64,000 nt of DNA. Origin: Heliocidaris tuberculata. Lineage: Eukaryota; Echinodermata; Echinoidea; Camarodonta; Echinometridae. The DNA lies in the NCBI GenBank assembly GCA_025618425.1, contig CM046841.1, positions 8,989,654-9,053,653 on the forward strand, in the 5' to 3' direction. Below the pieces are notes generated by a model. The model did no database searches and was not told the DNA's origin. It saw only the letters and a list, made by a program, of their open reading frames with translations. This document shows, piece after piece, positions 17,315 to 30,663 of the stretch; positions within the stretch are counted from its first letter, which is position 1; each line of letters opens with the position of its first letter. A program made the translations under genes and the position numbers.

Positions 17315-18655
17315 CATGGAGGAGTAATTTAAATTATGTAACCATTGTCCTACGAAAGATATTCAAAGACCAGGAAATCTAAACTTACTGTTCCTATCAA
17401 TACTATCCATTTCTGTGAAGTTTCTTACCGGTCTCCAGATCAAATAAGGATTGCTTTTAGAATCACCGGACAACTCGGGCAGGAGATTAAGATAAGATTT
17501 GTTTTTATTTTTTTGGTTCACTTTCAAATTTAATTTCAATTAAAGTTGCCCCAATTTTTTTCTATATATGCTTAACTCCGCGCCCTTCTCTCTTATCCTC
17601 TCTCTCTATATTTTAATTCCTCCCTCCCTCCCTCCCTACCCTCGTCTCTCTGAATCCAAATAATATCACGTGAAATTTGTACATGTATACAGGTATTTTT
17701 GTATGTACAGCAAATATTATTATCATCTATATGAAGAAATAATTAGATGACAAATAAATACATTTAAGTAAAAACCAAGCAGAACATTTTAAATCATAAC
17801 AATATATGGCCATGTGAGTTTAAAGTTGCATATAGTGATAAAAACCAAGAAAAATAGTACAGGAAAGTCGCTCCCGTAGCGTATAGAGCCTATGGATATA
17901 TAATCCGGGCAGAAATACGACATGCATTCAGTCATTATCAAATTAGGGCGGGACGAAAGAGGTGGAAACCCATTTTCCCACAAACTTCCCCCTTTTTTGT
18001 CTAAAGGAAATGATAAATGCTGGAGAAAATGTCTTTTTCCTCGGTTGCTGCAAAGTAAATTCTTGAACCAGCTAGTCGCCTTCCTGAAGAGAGAGAGATG
18101 CAACTGTGGACCAGTTCAAAAAAACCCTGACTATTTTGCTCAAGAATGACCTGATTCAGATCTGATCGAGAATAAATTATACCATAACACTGTTTTTTTC
18201 CACATAACTTTCCTATTATAAATAAGGTAATATATACAGTTTATATCATACCATTGTCATTTTGTCATTTCATAGTAATATGATTTGAAATTGTCTTTAA
18301 ACAACTTTCCCATCACTGCATGTTCATGTATGTCCTATTTTTCTTCATATGTTTACTATGTTATGATACTTTATACTAGTATTACAAACCTGCCTTGAAC
18401 CCGAATATGTTTATGGACCTGGTTTTTTTTTTTTTTTTTTTAAGCCTCTGCTTTTTTGCATGTTGCAAATCTACATATTGCTATACTTTTCTTTGAAATA
18501 AAGAAATGATTACAAACAAAAAAAAGTGTTCAAATATTACATTAGCCGGTCATCTGCATTGTTGTATTATTGTTTAAGTAGCCAAAATATATGTGGAGCA
18601 AATTGCTTTTACAAGGTATTGTTTTTTATCAATAAACCGAAATTAATTGAATTGA
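17315..18655. other. noncoding, AT-rich, small LINE 3' debris
   Basis: A (CCCT)n patch near 17620, and stretches resembling retroelement 3' tails near 18330-18515 and (TTGAA)n at 18640-18660. No gene recognised. Confidence 0.5.
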
Positions 18656-18659
18656 ATTG

Positions 18660-20712
18660 AATCATATGAATATGAATATTTTGTAACTTGTGCTAAAAAT
18701 ATTACGCGTGATATCCCAAAACACGCTGAAATCATTCTAGAAGAAAATGAGCTAGCTAATACTGAAGAAAAGTTTGAGCTACAGCAAGTCACGAACGCAT
18801 TTGTTTTAAAAGAAATTGAAAACATGAGTGACGATAAAGCAACAGGTGATGATGGAATAAGTTGCCGTCTTTTGAAAATGGCGAAATATGTCATTGTTGA
18901 CTCTTTAACGTGCCTTATCAATAAGTCAATTGCAACAGGACAAGTGCCTAAAATCTTGAAAAAAGCAAGAGTTATTCCAATTTACAAGGCTGGTGATATG
19001 TCCACTCCCAGTAATTACAGACCAATATCGATATTATCCGTATAGTAAGCAAGATTCTAGAAAAAGCTGTGCATTTCCAACTATGTGATCTTCTCGACAA
19101 ATATGAAATATTGTGTGCTAACCAATCAGGTTTTCGTCCCCTTCACTCTACTGCAACAGCTCTTATGAAATTAGTTAACCAATGGTCATTGAATTTTGAT
19201 AACAATGAATTAACAGGTGTTGCTTTCATTGATTTGAGGAAAGCATTTGACACTGTTGATCACGATATTCTGTTACATAAACTGAAAGTCATTGGCTGTT
19301 CTGATAGGAGTGTTCAGTGGTTTGTATCATATCTGTCGGTTTGTTTTAAAGGGACCACTTCAAGTTCCTCAAAAATTGTGATGGGTGTCCCACAAGGTTC
19401 AATTCTTGGGCCACTTCTTTTTTCTATCTACATTAATAGCTTACCAAAATGTATTGGTGGTATTGTTGATATGTATGCCGACGACACCACTCTAACAGTT
19501 AACGGAAGAAGTGTTGCAGAAATAGAGCGAAAGCTAACAAAAGGTTTGGAAATTGTTTTTTCGTAGGTAACAAAAAACCGTCTAGTTCTTAATGCCGATA
19601 AGACAAATGTGATGCTTATTGGACCATGATCAATTCTTAATAGTGTAAAGGATTTTTCTGTCACACTAAACGGCAGTTGTCTGAAAAGAGTTAAAGTTGC
19701 CAAGTGTCTAGGTGTCATGATCGATGAGGAGTTGCGATGGACGGAACATGTGGAAAAAGTTATTAAGACTGCTCAAAAAAATATTAGTGTAATTACTAAT
19801 TAAGCGAGCAAAAAGTTATGTTCCAACCAGGTCTCTGAAACTTCTATATAATACCATCGTCCTTCCTCATTTTGATTATTGTTCCTCTGTTTGGTCCGAA
19901 AGATTTCAAAGACAAACTATTAAACTACAAAAGGTTCAAAAACGGGCTGCCCGTATAGTGTTGGGAGAAGGATTCGATGTATCCTCAAAAGATATGTTTA
20001 GTCGGTTAGGTTGGATGCCTATTCAGACACGTTTCCAGTTTGGACGTGCAGTGATGATGTATAAAGCAATGCATGGCATGGCACCAGAATACTTAAAAAA
20101 AAGATTTACAACGTGTCAGCTCTCTACATGATCACAGCACAAGACATGCTGTAAGAGATACATTGCGTGTACCTAAATTTAGGACGGACACATACAAACA
20201 TAGTCCCCTAATATCTGGAATTGCAGTATGGAACCAACTTGAAACTTCTATCAAAATGTTGCCTACTTTAAACAGTTTCAAATACACTCTAAACGCTCTG
20301 TTATCTTCAGAGGAGATGTACTATAAGCTGTGAACTATATGGGGATATTATGCATAGCAACTTCTTTGGTATATGTGTTGTTAATTATTTTCCCCCTCAT
20401 TTTGATGTGTGGTTATCATCCATATTTTAATTTGATTATTTCACAGTTTTCAGTGCTAATAATCTTTAATTTAAAATTCGATTCGAAAATTCTTGTAAAT
20501 AGTCAATGAATATTACTGAATGATTACTTAACTAATGAGGATACCGATTAATGTGTATTATACGTGTTTATGCTTGTGTATTTATATATATTGATTATTG
20601 TTGATGCTATTTGTTTTATTGTTACCAAACAGGGCCTCATGGAAGACCACCAAATTGGTTATATGAGCCACCCTGTATAAATATCAGAAATAAATAAATA
20701 AATGAATAAATA
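18660..20712 (+). mobile_element. 5'-truncated CR1/Jockey-group LINE, degenerate
   Basis: Reverse transcriptase blocks are in order: D-D-K-A-T-G-D-D-G-I, S-N-Y-R-P-I-S, S-G-F-R-P, F-I-D-L-R-K-A-F-D-T-V-D-H, G-V-P-Q-G-S-I-L-G-P-L-L-F and Y-A-D-D-T-T-L. There is a frameshift/stop at 19043 and several stops after 19565. It ends in an (AAAT)n-type tail at 20685-20712. The catalytic YADD is intact but the element is dead. Confidence 0.9.
19069..19566 (+). pseudogene. LINE reverse transcriptase palm fragment
   Basis: 165 codons holding RT motifs A (FIDLRKAFDT), B (GVPQGSILGP) and C (YADD). Continuous with the upstream fragment 18824-19045 by a small deletion. Confidence 0.88.
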
Positions 20713-21687
20713 TATACTTTATGCCCTGGCCTCCGAAGGAGGGGGCAAATTAGTATAAGAGCGCCATCTGATGACAAAAACATTATAGCGAGAACGTTTT
20801 TGACGGTCCACAGTCGCATGCAAAGCCTCGAAACAACACGGTCTTTCACCTTCTCTCGTTTTACTATTGATTTCCTCTTTTTAGTCACAAAATAATATTC
20901 TCGGAATTTGTTTGGATTTGTAGCGTCATTCCTGTCGACCCTTACGTAATGCTTTGTTTTCTGTCTTGTCTTTTTACCCTTGTTTTCACCTTATTTTAAT
21001 CGTTCTATTAGCTTCTCTTTCTCCCTTTCCTTATGTTATTTTTCGTTTTTATCATTCTATCATCTTCTAATCTCACAGTATACATTATTTAATCTCATCT
21101 TATCTATCTATCTCTTTTTATAAATGTTATTATTGGTTTTCTCCTTCTCTTCCCTCATCTTATCGTATCCCATGTTTTACATGCATTTCTTTATTTTTTA
21201 CTTGTCTGCTCAACGAAATAGAAGATACGGACGTCATTGCATGCATATCTTTATGATACGATTGCAATTCTAGTTTGATATACACCCCCCTAAAAACAAA
21301 CAAAACAACAACAAACAAACAAACAAACAAAACAAAATAAAACAAAACAAAACAAAACAAAACAAAAAACAAAAACCAAAAAAGGTTTGGGTACATCTGC
21401 AATAAGAACTGATTTCTCACAATCACCAACAGTTCTATCATCAGATTTCTGGGTATCAAACTCACAAGCAGACATCACATCATCCTTCAAGTTGACACGT
21501 GCACCAGTTTAACATTGTAAAGCGTTTCAGGAGGCAGTCATGCGTTAAAAAGGCAACCTACCCCCAAAATATAATTTCAAGCTCAATTAGAAGGTCACTG
21601 GTTTGGTCAGCTGTGCCAGCATTTTAGCCCTTTTGGCATTCTACAAAATCTGATCCTTGTTGTTACTGATGAATATTAAAAATTTGT
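20713..21687. other. no gene seen; simple AAC-rich stretch
   Basis: AT/pyrimidine-rich DNA with an (AAAAC)n tract at about 21297-21375 whose open frames are artefacts. Confidence 0.6.
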
Positions 21688-21695
21688 TGACTGAT

Positions 21696-22529
21696 CAGTG
21701 GCGTATCTACGGGGGGGGGGGGGGGGGGAAGAGGGGCACGTGCCCCGGGCGTCACTTGAAAGGGGGGGGGGCGCAAAAAACACAAAAGAGAGGAAGAAAA
21801 AGGGGAGAAATACAAAAAACGTTATGGTCTATGAGGGTTATTTGCGCCTCAGTCAAGGACTAAATGCGTAAGAAATGGTGTTTTATAGGGTTTGAAATGC
21901 GAAAATTTTCTAAAGCTCGGTCGCTTTGTTCCCTCGCATAATTATGTTCAAGATCTAGCTATTTCGCGCCCAAAATTGCGTTTTTAAAGTGTTAACCATT
22001 AACTGACTCTTGTTGTTTTGCCCCCCCCCCCTCGTATAAGGCAGGAGCTTGTTAAATTTTGCGCCACCAGATGGGATAAAAGTGCAGAAAAAGCACTTTG
22101 AAAGTATAGAACATTCGAAAGAAATCATAAATTTACCTTGCAGTTGCCTTATGAAATTCCTCAAATATATTTCTTGAGGGTTTTCATTTATTTTGCGCCC
22201 CAAAAATAGGAATATTCAAAAAAAAATTAAAATCTATTGCTAGGTCGCTGTATTCCCTTATATATTTTTTTCTGTAAAGGTAAAATACATAAGAAATTTC
22301 AATTTGAGGGGTGAATTTGAGGGGTCGCGTTGCTCCCTCGCTTATACAATAACTTTTCAAATTTAGGCTAACAACCCCGGGCCGGGTTATCATGGTTATG
22401 TGCATCAAACGTCATTTTCACCATCATTTATAAAGTAAAAACGCTCATTAATCTGAGTTTGGGCATGGTTGGGGGGGGGGGCACATTTGATAGTTTGCCC
22501 GGGAGCCAGAATACCTAGATACGCCACTG
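21696..22529. mobile_element. hAT-type non-autonomous element, 834 bp
   Basis: Inverted ends CAGTGGCGTATCTACG and CCTAGATACGCCACTG with a perfect 8-bp duplication TGACTGAT (21688-21695 and 22530-22537). Fragments of the same family appear at about 57660-57830 and near 32800. Confidence 0.93.
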
Positions 22530-22537
22530 TGACTGAT

Positions 22538-24387
22538 ATACTGTACAATAAGCATTCCAATGCTCATGCAGAAAACTAGTATTTTCATCTCAGAAACACA
22601 TCAACATTTTTGAAACACCAATCAGTCTTGACTAAATCTATTAAAAAGGGTTTTCTATACTCGACACTTTCCTTTCTTTGTTTTCATGGAAAGTCATATT
22701 ATTTGCATTTGTGTATACCACTCCATGGAAAATAGTGACTAAATGAATAATGTTACGTAATAAGATACACATTTATTCATTTTTCGAAGTTATAATATTT
22801 CGAATCATAAATTGAGTTGATTTTTCGACAATAGTTTTTATCGTGTTTTCTCTACCCAATAAAAAAAAGTAATGATATTATGTCAATGATATCTTTGAAT
22901 TGCAGATCTCAGGTATTGCATTCGTTCTGGGCCACTCTGTATAGATGTTTAGCTAAATAGCTATTTCTTGAGTTCATTAACTTTTATTGAACAACAACAA
23001 TACATCGTATCTACATCAAATCGTATATTTCTGAACGGATGCTAATACATTATAAAATACCCAGAACATATAAACACCCACTTTTGTAGATATTTAAAAA
23101 TTCTTCACTGTATAGTTATAGCAATGAAAATATAAAATATAAGATATAGTAATATTTAGTGATAAGAATACATATTAAATATAAAGGAATATTTAGTATT
23201 ATATCCCTCATTGAAAATTTCTTGCTCTTGGATTGGTCGAGAGCACTTCATGTGATTAATCATAATTCTACCAGAAAAAGAAATTACTCCGGGAGAAAAA
23301 ATAGGTTTAGTGACGTCATACTTTTCAGAGTATGATAGTTTTTTTACTATCATGCCTCCGACTGCCCCTTGCTCCCTAGAATCATTTCTTCTGACGCGTA
23401 CGGCGAGCAGCCAGTAGTCTCCCTCGGCTAACTCCCGCGATGGGACGGCGCGGGCACCAGTGAAACTACGCCGAGCCCGAGAATTTTCATAAATCCATGT
23501 AAAGAAAAGTGAGGGGGGTGGGGGGGGGGGGGGCGGACACTGAACAAAGAATAGCCGTCAATTTTGCAAAATATGCATGAAGTAACACTAAGCCCAGTAA
23601 ATATTTGCAATTAATAATTCTGTCAACCTATCTTGTCAAAGATTCTTGACAATTTGCATGAAATTGTGTTCGATTTACTGTTTAAAAGTGACCTGTCCGG
23701 ACACACGACGCGTTGGTTATGTAAATGTAATTGGATGTAGGTCAGTAGATCAGCTGTTTCTCAACATGCGCAATCATAGATCATACTAGCTAATGCGCGT
23801 CGTAACGCGCACGTCATCAGTCGAAATCAAAACATGGCGACCTATGTCTAGCCTAGTGTCCGTTGAAAGGAAAAAAAAAATGATTTTAATTGACGAGGAC
23901 CAAAAACAAACCAGGATTGGAAACAAATGAAGTAGCCTTATCAGGTATTTCTTATTTATTTAATCTAACTGTGCCTGTGCAGTTCATAACTAGCCATATA
24001 CTTTTCACTTTCGGAATTTCACCGATTACGTACGTTACGGTATAGATCTAGATCTAGATCTAGTACTACCCTGCTTTAGGCTTTAACACTTTATAACAGG
24101 ATTAAAATTAACTTGATGTTATAGACAACCTAGTCCTAAAAGTTAGAGGCCTATAAAAGAAAATTAATGTAAGGGCCTTTATTTTGAAATTTACTTCGAT
24201 CTACGCCGGGTCGGTCTCAGGCTCAGCGACTATCAATCGCGTCAATCTAAGTTAGTTAGCGTCCACTGTGTTTTGCTCTAACCGTATAGATTTAACAACG
24301 CGAGATTTATACCATCTAACATTAATTTGCCATATCTAGATCAAAGTTAAATCCAAATATATTTAATTGTTGATGAGGGATATAAAA
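22538..24387. other. no gene assigned
   Basis: Holds a half-copy of the CGATAAAAACTA family at 22815-22855, a G run at 23515-23535, and CpG-containing segments (23390-23470, 23700-23840). One of these CpG segments could be a distal promoter, but I cannot show it. Confidence 0.4.
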
Positions 24388-24562
24388 CAAATATACAGGG
24401 CCTTTATTCGGAAATCTAGTGCGATCTATGGGGTCGGTCTCAGCGACTACAGTCAATCGTCTATTTCTCTCGGGGCTCTCGCCCCTCGAGGAAATAGACG
24501 ACTGTAGTCACTTCGACCGACCCCATAGATCGCACTAGATTTCCTCGGGCCCTGTATATTTG
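24388..24562. mobile_element. foldback MITE
   Basis: CAAATATACAGGGCC and inverted GGCCCTGTATATTTG ends with matching inner arms (AAATCTAGTGCGATCTATGG inverted). A diverged partial copy lies at 24170-24245. Confidence 0.88.
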
Positions 24563-24626
24563 TATATTAGGTTAAAAAACAAAAGCAAGTGACAAAATGT
24601 AATCGACATCCTTAGCTCTATATTTT

Positions 24627-25042
24627 CAGTCAGACCCAACTTCTGAAAACCGAGCACAGGTATATTCTCCGAAAACGGCGTATGAATATAGAGCCCTCAT
24701 CGTTCAGTGCGAGGCAGTGTGTACACAAGGCATTGGGAAAATCTTGCAAAGTCAACCAGCCAACGCTATATAAATTTTTAAAAATAATGCTGCGTGCCAA
24801 TTATCTTCAAAATCCTTGATGATTCGTCATATGAAATGACTTTCAAATGACAAACGTTTGAAATAAATATATCCGCAGCATTATTTTTGAAAAATATATT
24901 ATCAACAGCAGGTCGACATTGCACAATTTTCCCCATGTCTTTTGTACACACTGTCTCACACTGAACGATGAGGGCTCTATGTTCATCTTGCTCCATTCGG
25001 AGTATATACCTGTGTTCGGTTTTCCGGAGTTGGGTCTGACTG
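24627..25042. mobile_element. foldback MITE
   Basis: CAGTCAGACCCAACT and AGTTGGGTCTGACTG ends. The arms match through GAGGGCTCTA-type segments to a centre near 24840. A partial relative is at 44815-45170 and an end at 46540-46595. Confidence 0.85.
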
Positions 25043-25094
25043 ATTTTGGACCCTTTGTCAACATGTGTGTACAGAATTTTACCCGTCTTTTTCA

Positions 25095-25281
25095 AACACG
25101 ATAAAAACTACTTTCGGAAAATAAACTCAAGGGCAATTTCAAAGGCCTATTGTACTGCCCATAGAAATCAGGTTCGGATTACGTAATACGTCAGTGTAAT
25201 GTTCGCACATTTCTAAAGATGATAGACAGGGCTATTGAAATTGCCTTGAGTTGATTTTTCGAAAATAGTTTTTATCGTGTT
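25095..25281. mobile_element. palindromic MITE (CGATAAAAACTACTTTCG family), copy 1
   Basis: About 187 bp with inverted AACACGATAAAAACTACTTT ends. The same family at 56068-56252 is in the opposite internal orientation. Confidence 0.88.
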
Positions 25282-26289
25282 CTCATTTGATTATTCATTT
25301 TTAAATGCAAATCACAATATCATTATACATCATCGTGTTGCTTTATTTACAACTATAATAGGTGAGCTACAACTTCACACACTTTTTTGTTTTCTTACAA
25401 TATAAATTGGGCTTCTTGGTTGCTATACTTTTTCATGACTTCATGTATGATATTTTTATTTGATTCGGACAAGAGGAAATAGATTTCATAAAAATTTCAT
25501 GAAGTAATAGTAAATAAATCCTTATCACGATGAATATAACAAAGATTAAGAAACTTAGCGTGCATTTGTTCGTCTTCTGAATTATGTAGACAAAGTTTAC
25601 GAATGTTCAGAATGCTACAAAAAGGCAAATCCCACATTTGATTACACAAAATACGTACATTAAAATGATAAACATCTTTACTGTATCTCTGTCATAGTTA
25701 TTATGGCTTTAATTTTTTTTTAAATTGCCAATCAAAAGATGTTGTAGTAAAGATCTAGTGATACCAGATTATTGCCGTATTTTTCAAGTTCATAGTAAAT
25801 ATGGTACTTTATCTACAAATTTGCAACCTTGTAACATCTTTATCGTCGTGATGCTTTATTTACGATACTACGTGAGCTACAATGGAAGTCAGTTTTTCCA
25901 CAAGACTACTGAAGCTTCATTTAAATTTCACACACTTTTATGTTTTCTTACAACATAAATCGGGCTTCTTGGTTGCTACAATTTTTTCATGAGTTCAGAT
26001 ATGATAATTTATTGACACGTACAAGAGGATATAGATTTCATAAAAATTTCATTAAGTAATAATAAATAAAATGTGTCACGTGGGTGATTTTTTTTTTTTT
26101 AACTGCTACTTGACTCAGAATAAACGGGAATGGAAACAAATTTTACAGAGTTATATTTCGAATTTAATATTTAGTTTTCCTTTGCTTTCAATGTTGGATT
26201 TGCAATGTGTAAATAAACAGAATCAAACAAATTGCAAATTATACATAAACAAACTTATCTTAAATATAATGAACGATTCGGCTCAGTTC

Positions 26290-26620
26290 AAACTCATGGG
26301 TGTCGGCTGCCCTTGCTGTTGACGTCAGCTCGCCCGGGTCGCTTGGCTGCTCTCTGGTTCACGCCAACTCGGCCACTCAGCCAGACGCTGCCCTACCGGC
26401 GGTCCTTTCAGCTCCTCGGCCTCTACCAACAGCGTCGTTCCCAGCCAGAGCCCCTCCTTGACCAGCGATGTCGCTTCAGCCGACGGCAAAACTAGCAGGA
26501 CGAGATCGAGCCCCCATTCGATGAGATGTAGACTACCGGATGGCAGCTGGAGCTTGCATCTCGTCACGACGTGGATAACCCCCAGAGAAAACGTTTGCTG
26601 CCTTGACGGAGATCTATAGT
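26290..26620. other. GC-rich island of unknown nature
   Basis: About 300 bp much richer in GC and CpG than its neighbours, open on both strands (for example a Ser-rich frame and an 80-codon minus frame). No family is recognised and no start/splice pair is convincing. Confidence 0.4.
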
Positions 26621-27182
26621 TTCTGACTGGCTTTAAGTGTTCTCCCCGATTCTCTAAAATAAATCCCTATTTATACCCTTAGAACTCTAACTGAGAAATT
26701 TCTATTAAGTAATTGCAAAAATATGTTACAGCGGATGACTTTACAAAGAAAAATATTCTAATTTCTATGCAGAGACTACCCTGGCTTCCTTAAATGAAAA
26801 GGCGAACATCTGTAGAAACGAATAAATTATGATCCAATTTAACACTCCAAACAATAATGTCTAGCCAGAGGACTGTTACAAATATTTCAAAGACTTGACT
26901 TGAATAGGCTTTAACTAAAATACAATACATGAACCTTACTGAAAAAAATAACTGGATTTGACTGACCTACAAGTCATTACCCTTTGGGTTTTTTTTCTTT
27001 TAAATACATTGTCTGGCCAAATCAACAACAACAAAAATTCTTTCCTGACAAAATGCTTATCACGATGAATATAACAAAGATTATGAAACTTAGCGTGTAT
27101 TTGTTCGTCTTCTGAAAGATGCGGACAAAGTTTAAAGATGTTCAGAATGCTATGAAGCTGACACTCACAATTGAATACACAA

Positions 27183-27765
27183 ATAGCCAGAACCCAAGGA
27201 GAGAATCAATGTTATTGGAAAGTGAAAATTTAGAGAAGCACTTTACAAAAAGTTTCATTAAAATTGGTTAAAAAATGAGAGAGTTATGGAAGTTTGAAAG
27301 TCTCGTTTTACTTTCTATGGGGATCCTCAAATTGGCAAAATTGCTTCAAAATGGCTGATTTTGTGAACAACTCTCCATTTGTTTTGTACACAGATTTTCA
27401 GATTTTCCCCATTATCTTTCAAGGTGCAGTTAATCTCCTTCTGAGCTCAACATATATAATGGGAAAATGTATTTTACACCACATATGTCGAGTTCAGGAG
27501 GAGACAAGGAGCACCCTGAGAGATAATGGGGAAAATCTGAAAATCTGTGTACAAAACAAATGGAGAGTTGTTCACAAAATCAGCCATTTTGAAGCAATTT
27601 TGCCAATTTGAGGATCCCCATAGAAAGTAAAACGAGACTTTCCAAACTTCCATAACTCTCTCATTTTTTAACCAATTTTAATGAAACTTTTTGTAAAGTG
27701 CTTCTCTGAATTCTCACTTTCCAATAACATTGATTCTCTCCTTGGGTTTCGGTTTCCTTTAATTA
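27183..27765. mobile_element. near-perfect 580-bp foldback
   Basis: ACCCAAGGAGAGAATCAATG is mirrored by CATTGATTCTCTCCTTGGGT. Arms of more than 200 bp match with few differences around a centre at about 27475. An open frame across it is palindrome-derived. Confidence 0.92.
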
Positions 27766-28587
27766 CTTGCCTCTAGCTGGAACATTGTGTCACTGCACAT
27801 CAAACTTACATCTCGTTGTCTTTCATCGAAAATCAATTCTTACTAATTATTTTTATTGTAGCCTACGATTTAACCCAAATAATAAGGCTAGTTTGCACAC
27901 ATTTTACAATAACATTTATTTGTATGCAAAAAAAGTGAGCGACTGAACGTTAGTAAATGACTTTAGTTGTAACACCTTACTAATTGATAGCTTATATTTG
28001 AAAGAGCACACAAAGGTTGCCTTTCTCTCTCTCTCATAAATAAAATGGCTTCGATGATAGCAGAAATATAGGAGATATAAAGTTTGGAGAAAAAAAATGA
28101 TTAGGGAAATATCGAAAAGAATTATTGAATTTTGAAAATCAAGATAATCAATGATGAATGGAATATTCGATGATCAATTTGGCCTTGGTATAGTCATAGT
28201 GATAACACAAAGGAAAGCTATTTGTACAAAACAATTCGTCTCTTCGTCTCGAACAAATCTCTGGACATACACGTGCTAACATAATAATGGCTATGTACTT
28301 ACATCACCGTGCTTCACAGAACAATATTGCTTTGAAAATGGCATGTGAAAATCCATTTGTCTATGGCAGGTTTGGGTAATAAAACTTTAAAAATGTTAGG
28401 ATCACAAGCGAATATGCCGTGAGTTATTTAAAAAATGAAACACAAGACTTCAATGAAAAATGCCCCTCCTATTGAAAGGGTAGCTATAAGGTGTGGTGAA
28501 ATGTACTGCCTTGAGTGCTTTTCATACCATACTTTTGCATTTGATTACAAAGGGAGGTTCCCGTTACTTTAACTTTATGGAAATATC

Positions 28588-28841
28588 CAGTGGCGTACCC
28601 AGGATTTTTTTTAAAGGGGGTGTCTTTTTACTCCAAAATTCTCTGACAAGCAAAAAAAAAAAAAGAAGAAGAAAGAAGAAAGAAATCAGCATTTTGGCGT
28701 CAAAAGTAAGCTTTTGCTTCATTTCTAAAGGGGGGTGTTTGAACTCCAAAGGGAGTGTTTTTGAACACCTTGAATACCTAAAACACCCCATTTTGCCAAA
28801 GGGGGATGTTTGAACACCCCCCCCCCCTCGGTACGCGCATG
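28588..28841. mobile_element. hAT-type MITE
   Basis: CAGTGGCGTACCCAGG left end and a degraded CTCGGTACGCGCATG right end, flanked by GAAATATC / GAAGTATC (7 of 8). Interior G- and A-rich. Confidence 0.75.
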
Positions 28842-28849
28842 GAAGTATC

Positions 28850-30660
28850 ACATCGGTGTGTTCTTTAAAGAAACTGAAGATCTGTAAATTAGACAAAAAT
28901 CGCTGTTCATTGCGATTGCAGGTAATATTTAAGTATGAAATTTGCAAATTTCTTTGCACCCACAATATTGATAATATAAAGTTGACTATCCTCTTCTCTG
29001 TGATGGGGGCATTACTCTTGCGCTCCAAAAGATGCACATGATAACAATCTTCTCATAGAGGATTTTACTTTACATTTTAATGTTTCTTTCAGGTCATGTC
29101 GACATGTGCTTCTAACATCATAGATTTACAAAATCTGGCACAACTACGTTTTTACATTTCATTTTAAAGGGCAATCCAACCCTGGTAATATGATGATTTG
29201 TGTGAAAGCAGAAAAATAAGGGGGAAAAAGGTTTGTGAAAGTTTGAAAAATGAGATCACTAAATCTGTGGGAATCTCAAATTGGCAACTTGGTGAGTCGA
29301 TTCTGACATAATTATATACCAGTGGCGGTCAACTTTCCCGATTTTTGCGCCTCTAAAGCGCCCTTTTCCACGGGGCATGCACTCAAAATATGATGTAGAT
29401 AACATGTTGTTATAGATCCTCATGAAATGGCGCTAGCTTTGTTTATGATTTATTTGCCACAATACATGTAGGTCACAGAACAATGCTCTCTATTGTGTAA
29501 TTAGTTTCTAATTTGACCTATGACCTTTAATCGTTTTGAAAATGTTCCTGACTTGTAGAAGAAACTATCAGAGGCGGACCTGATTATTTTACCGAGGAAG
29601 GGGTAGCGCACAAAATTAATGTGTGAGACTCCCCTGCATGAACCCCCCATAAAAAAGTGTTCCAGCTTGCTTCGGGTAATGAATGTCATCTATTCTTACT
29701 CTCTCCGGAATGTTGCTAGTGGCTAAAGTAGTGACAGAAGCAGAATTTACCATCATCTTTCCCCGGGGAGCTTGAACGAAAGCTATAATGAGCTATCTAT
29801 GTTTTTTAAAATGGGAAAATACCATAGGAGCAATTTTCCATGACAAGGATTGCCTATAACTAGAAGGAGTTTATAATTCTGGAACAAATATCACAGCTTT
29901 GTTTAGTCTCATGTACCTATACCTGTTTGCAGCTCGTTGTATTGCTTCTGATTTTTAGATTTAGTCAGTTTGACGTAATTTTGATGTTTCCAACACCTCG
30001 TAATACACACTCGTTCCTTTTCATATCATTAATCATTCAGAACAAATTCTAGGCAATTTATTTCACAATTCAATGTCATGACCAGTACAAAACATCTTTA
30101 CGTTCTGCAAACATTGCTTATTAAAGTACCACCTACCAAGGCTGTCCAAGCCACATCTTAATGTTGACTTTTGACAGGGTTATTCATTACGCTATTCAGG
30201 AAGGGCCTATTGTACCACGAACAGGTCGCATGTAGGCCTACATCTCATGTACATCATTCATACATACATTCATTATCACTGTACTACCATCATGGAAACA
30301 ATATTGTCATCCTTCTCTTGTTGATTTTTAAAAGTTGCTGTATGGTAGATCTTCTTCCTATTGAAACTGGAGGTAATGTTTTGTTTCAGTTAATATGGAG
30401 CTGTTCTTATTAGTTTATTTTAACATCCATTTCGTAACTACCGATTTTAGTTGTAGTGTCATGATTATACATAACGTTTTATTTTATTATTATTGTATTA
30501 TTATGCTTAGTACAATTAAACAAAATCAGAAATGAGCTTTAAGAAGTAATAAACCTGTCCTTAGATCCTACTGTCCTGTCAGAGTATTAACGAATGATAA
30601 ATTGTTTTATTTAAAAGAATTTATTGGCCCCTTTTTTTTTTTTTGGGGGGGGGGCCAATT
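28850..30660. other. repeat fragments, no gene
   Basis: Includes the TTAA MITE end at 29166 and a diverged family A copy at about 29800-30100; the rest is unassigned AT-rich DNA. Confidence 0.5.
29166..29335. mobile_element. one end of TTAA MITE family
   Basis: TTAAAGGGCAATCCAACCC and downstream GTGAAAGTTTG, CAAATTGGCAA blocks match the element at 9593-10163. The other end is missing. Confidence 0.65.
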
Positions 30661-30663
30661 CAA

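Noticed and set aside
21290..21490. Phe/Cys/Val-rich minus frame
   Set aside because: Produced by the (AAAAC)n simple repeat.
27294..27611. 105-codon plus-strand frame
   Set aside because: Lies across a foldback palindrome and its two halves are complements of each other; no family match.
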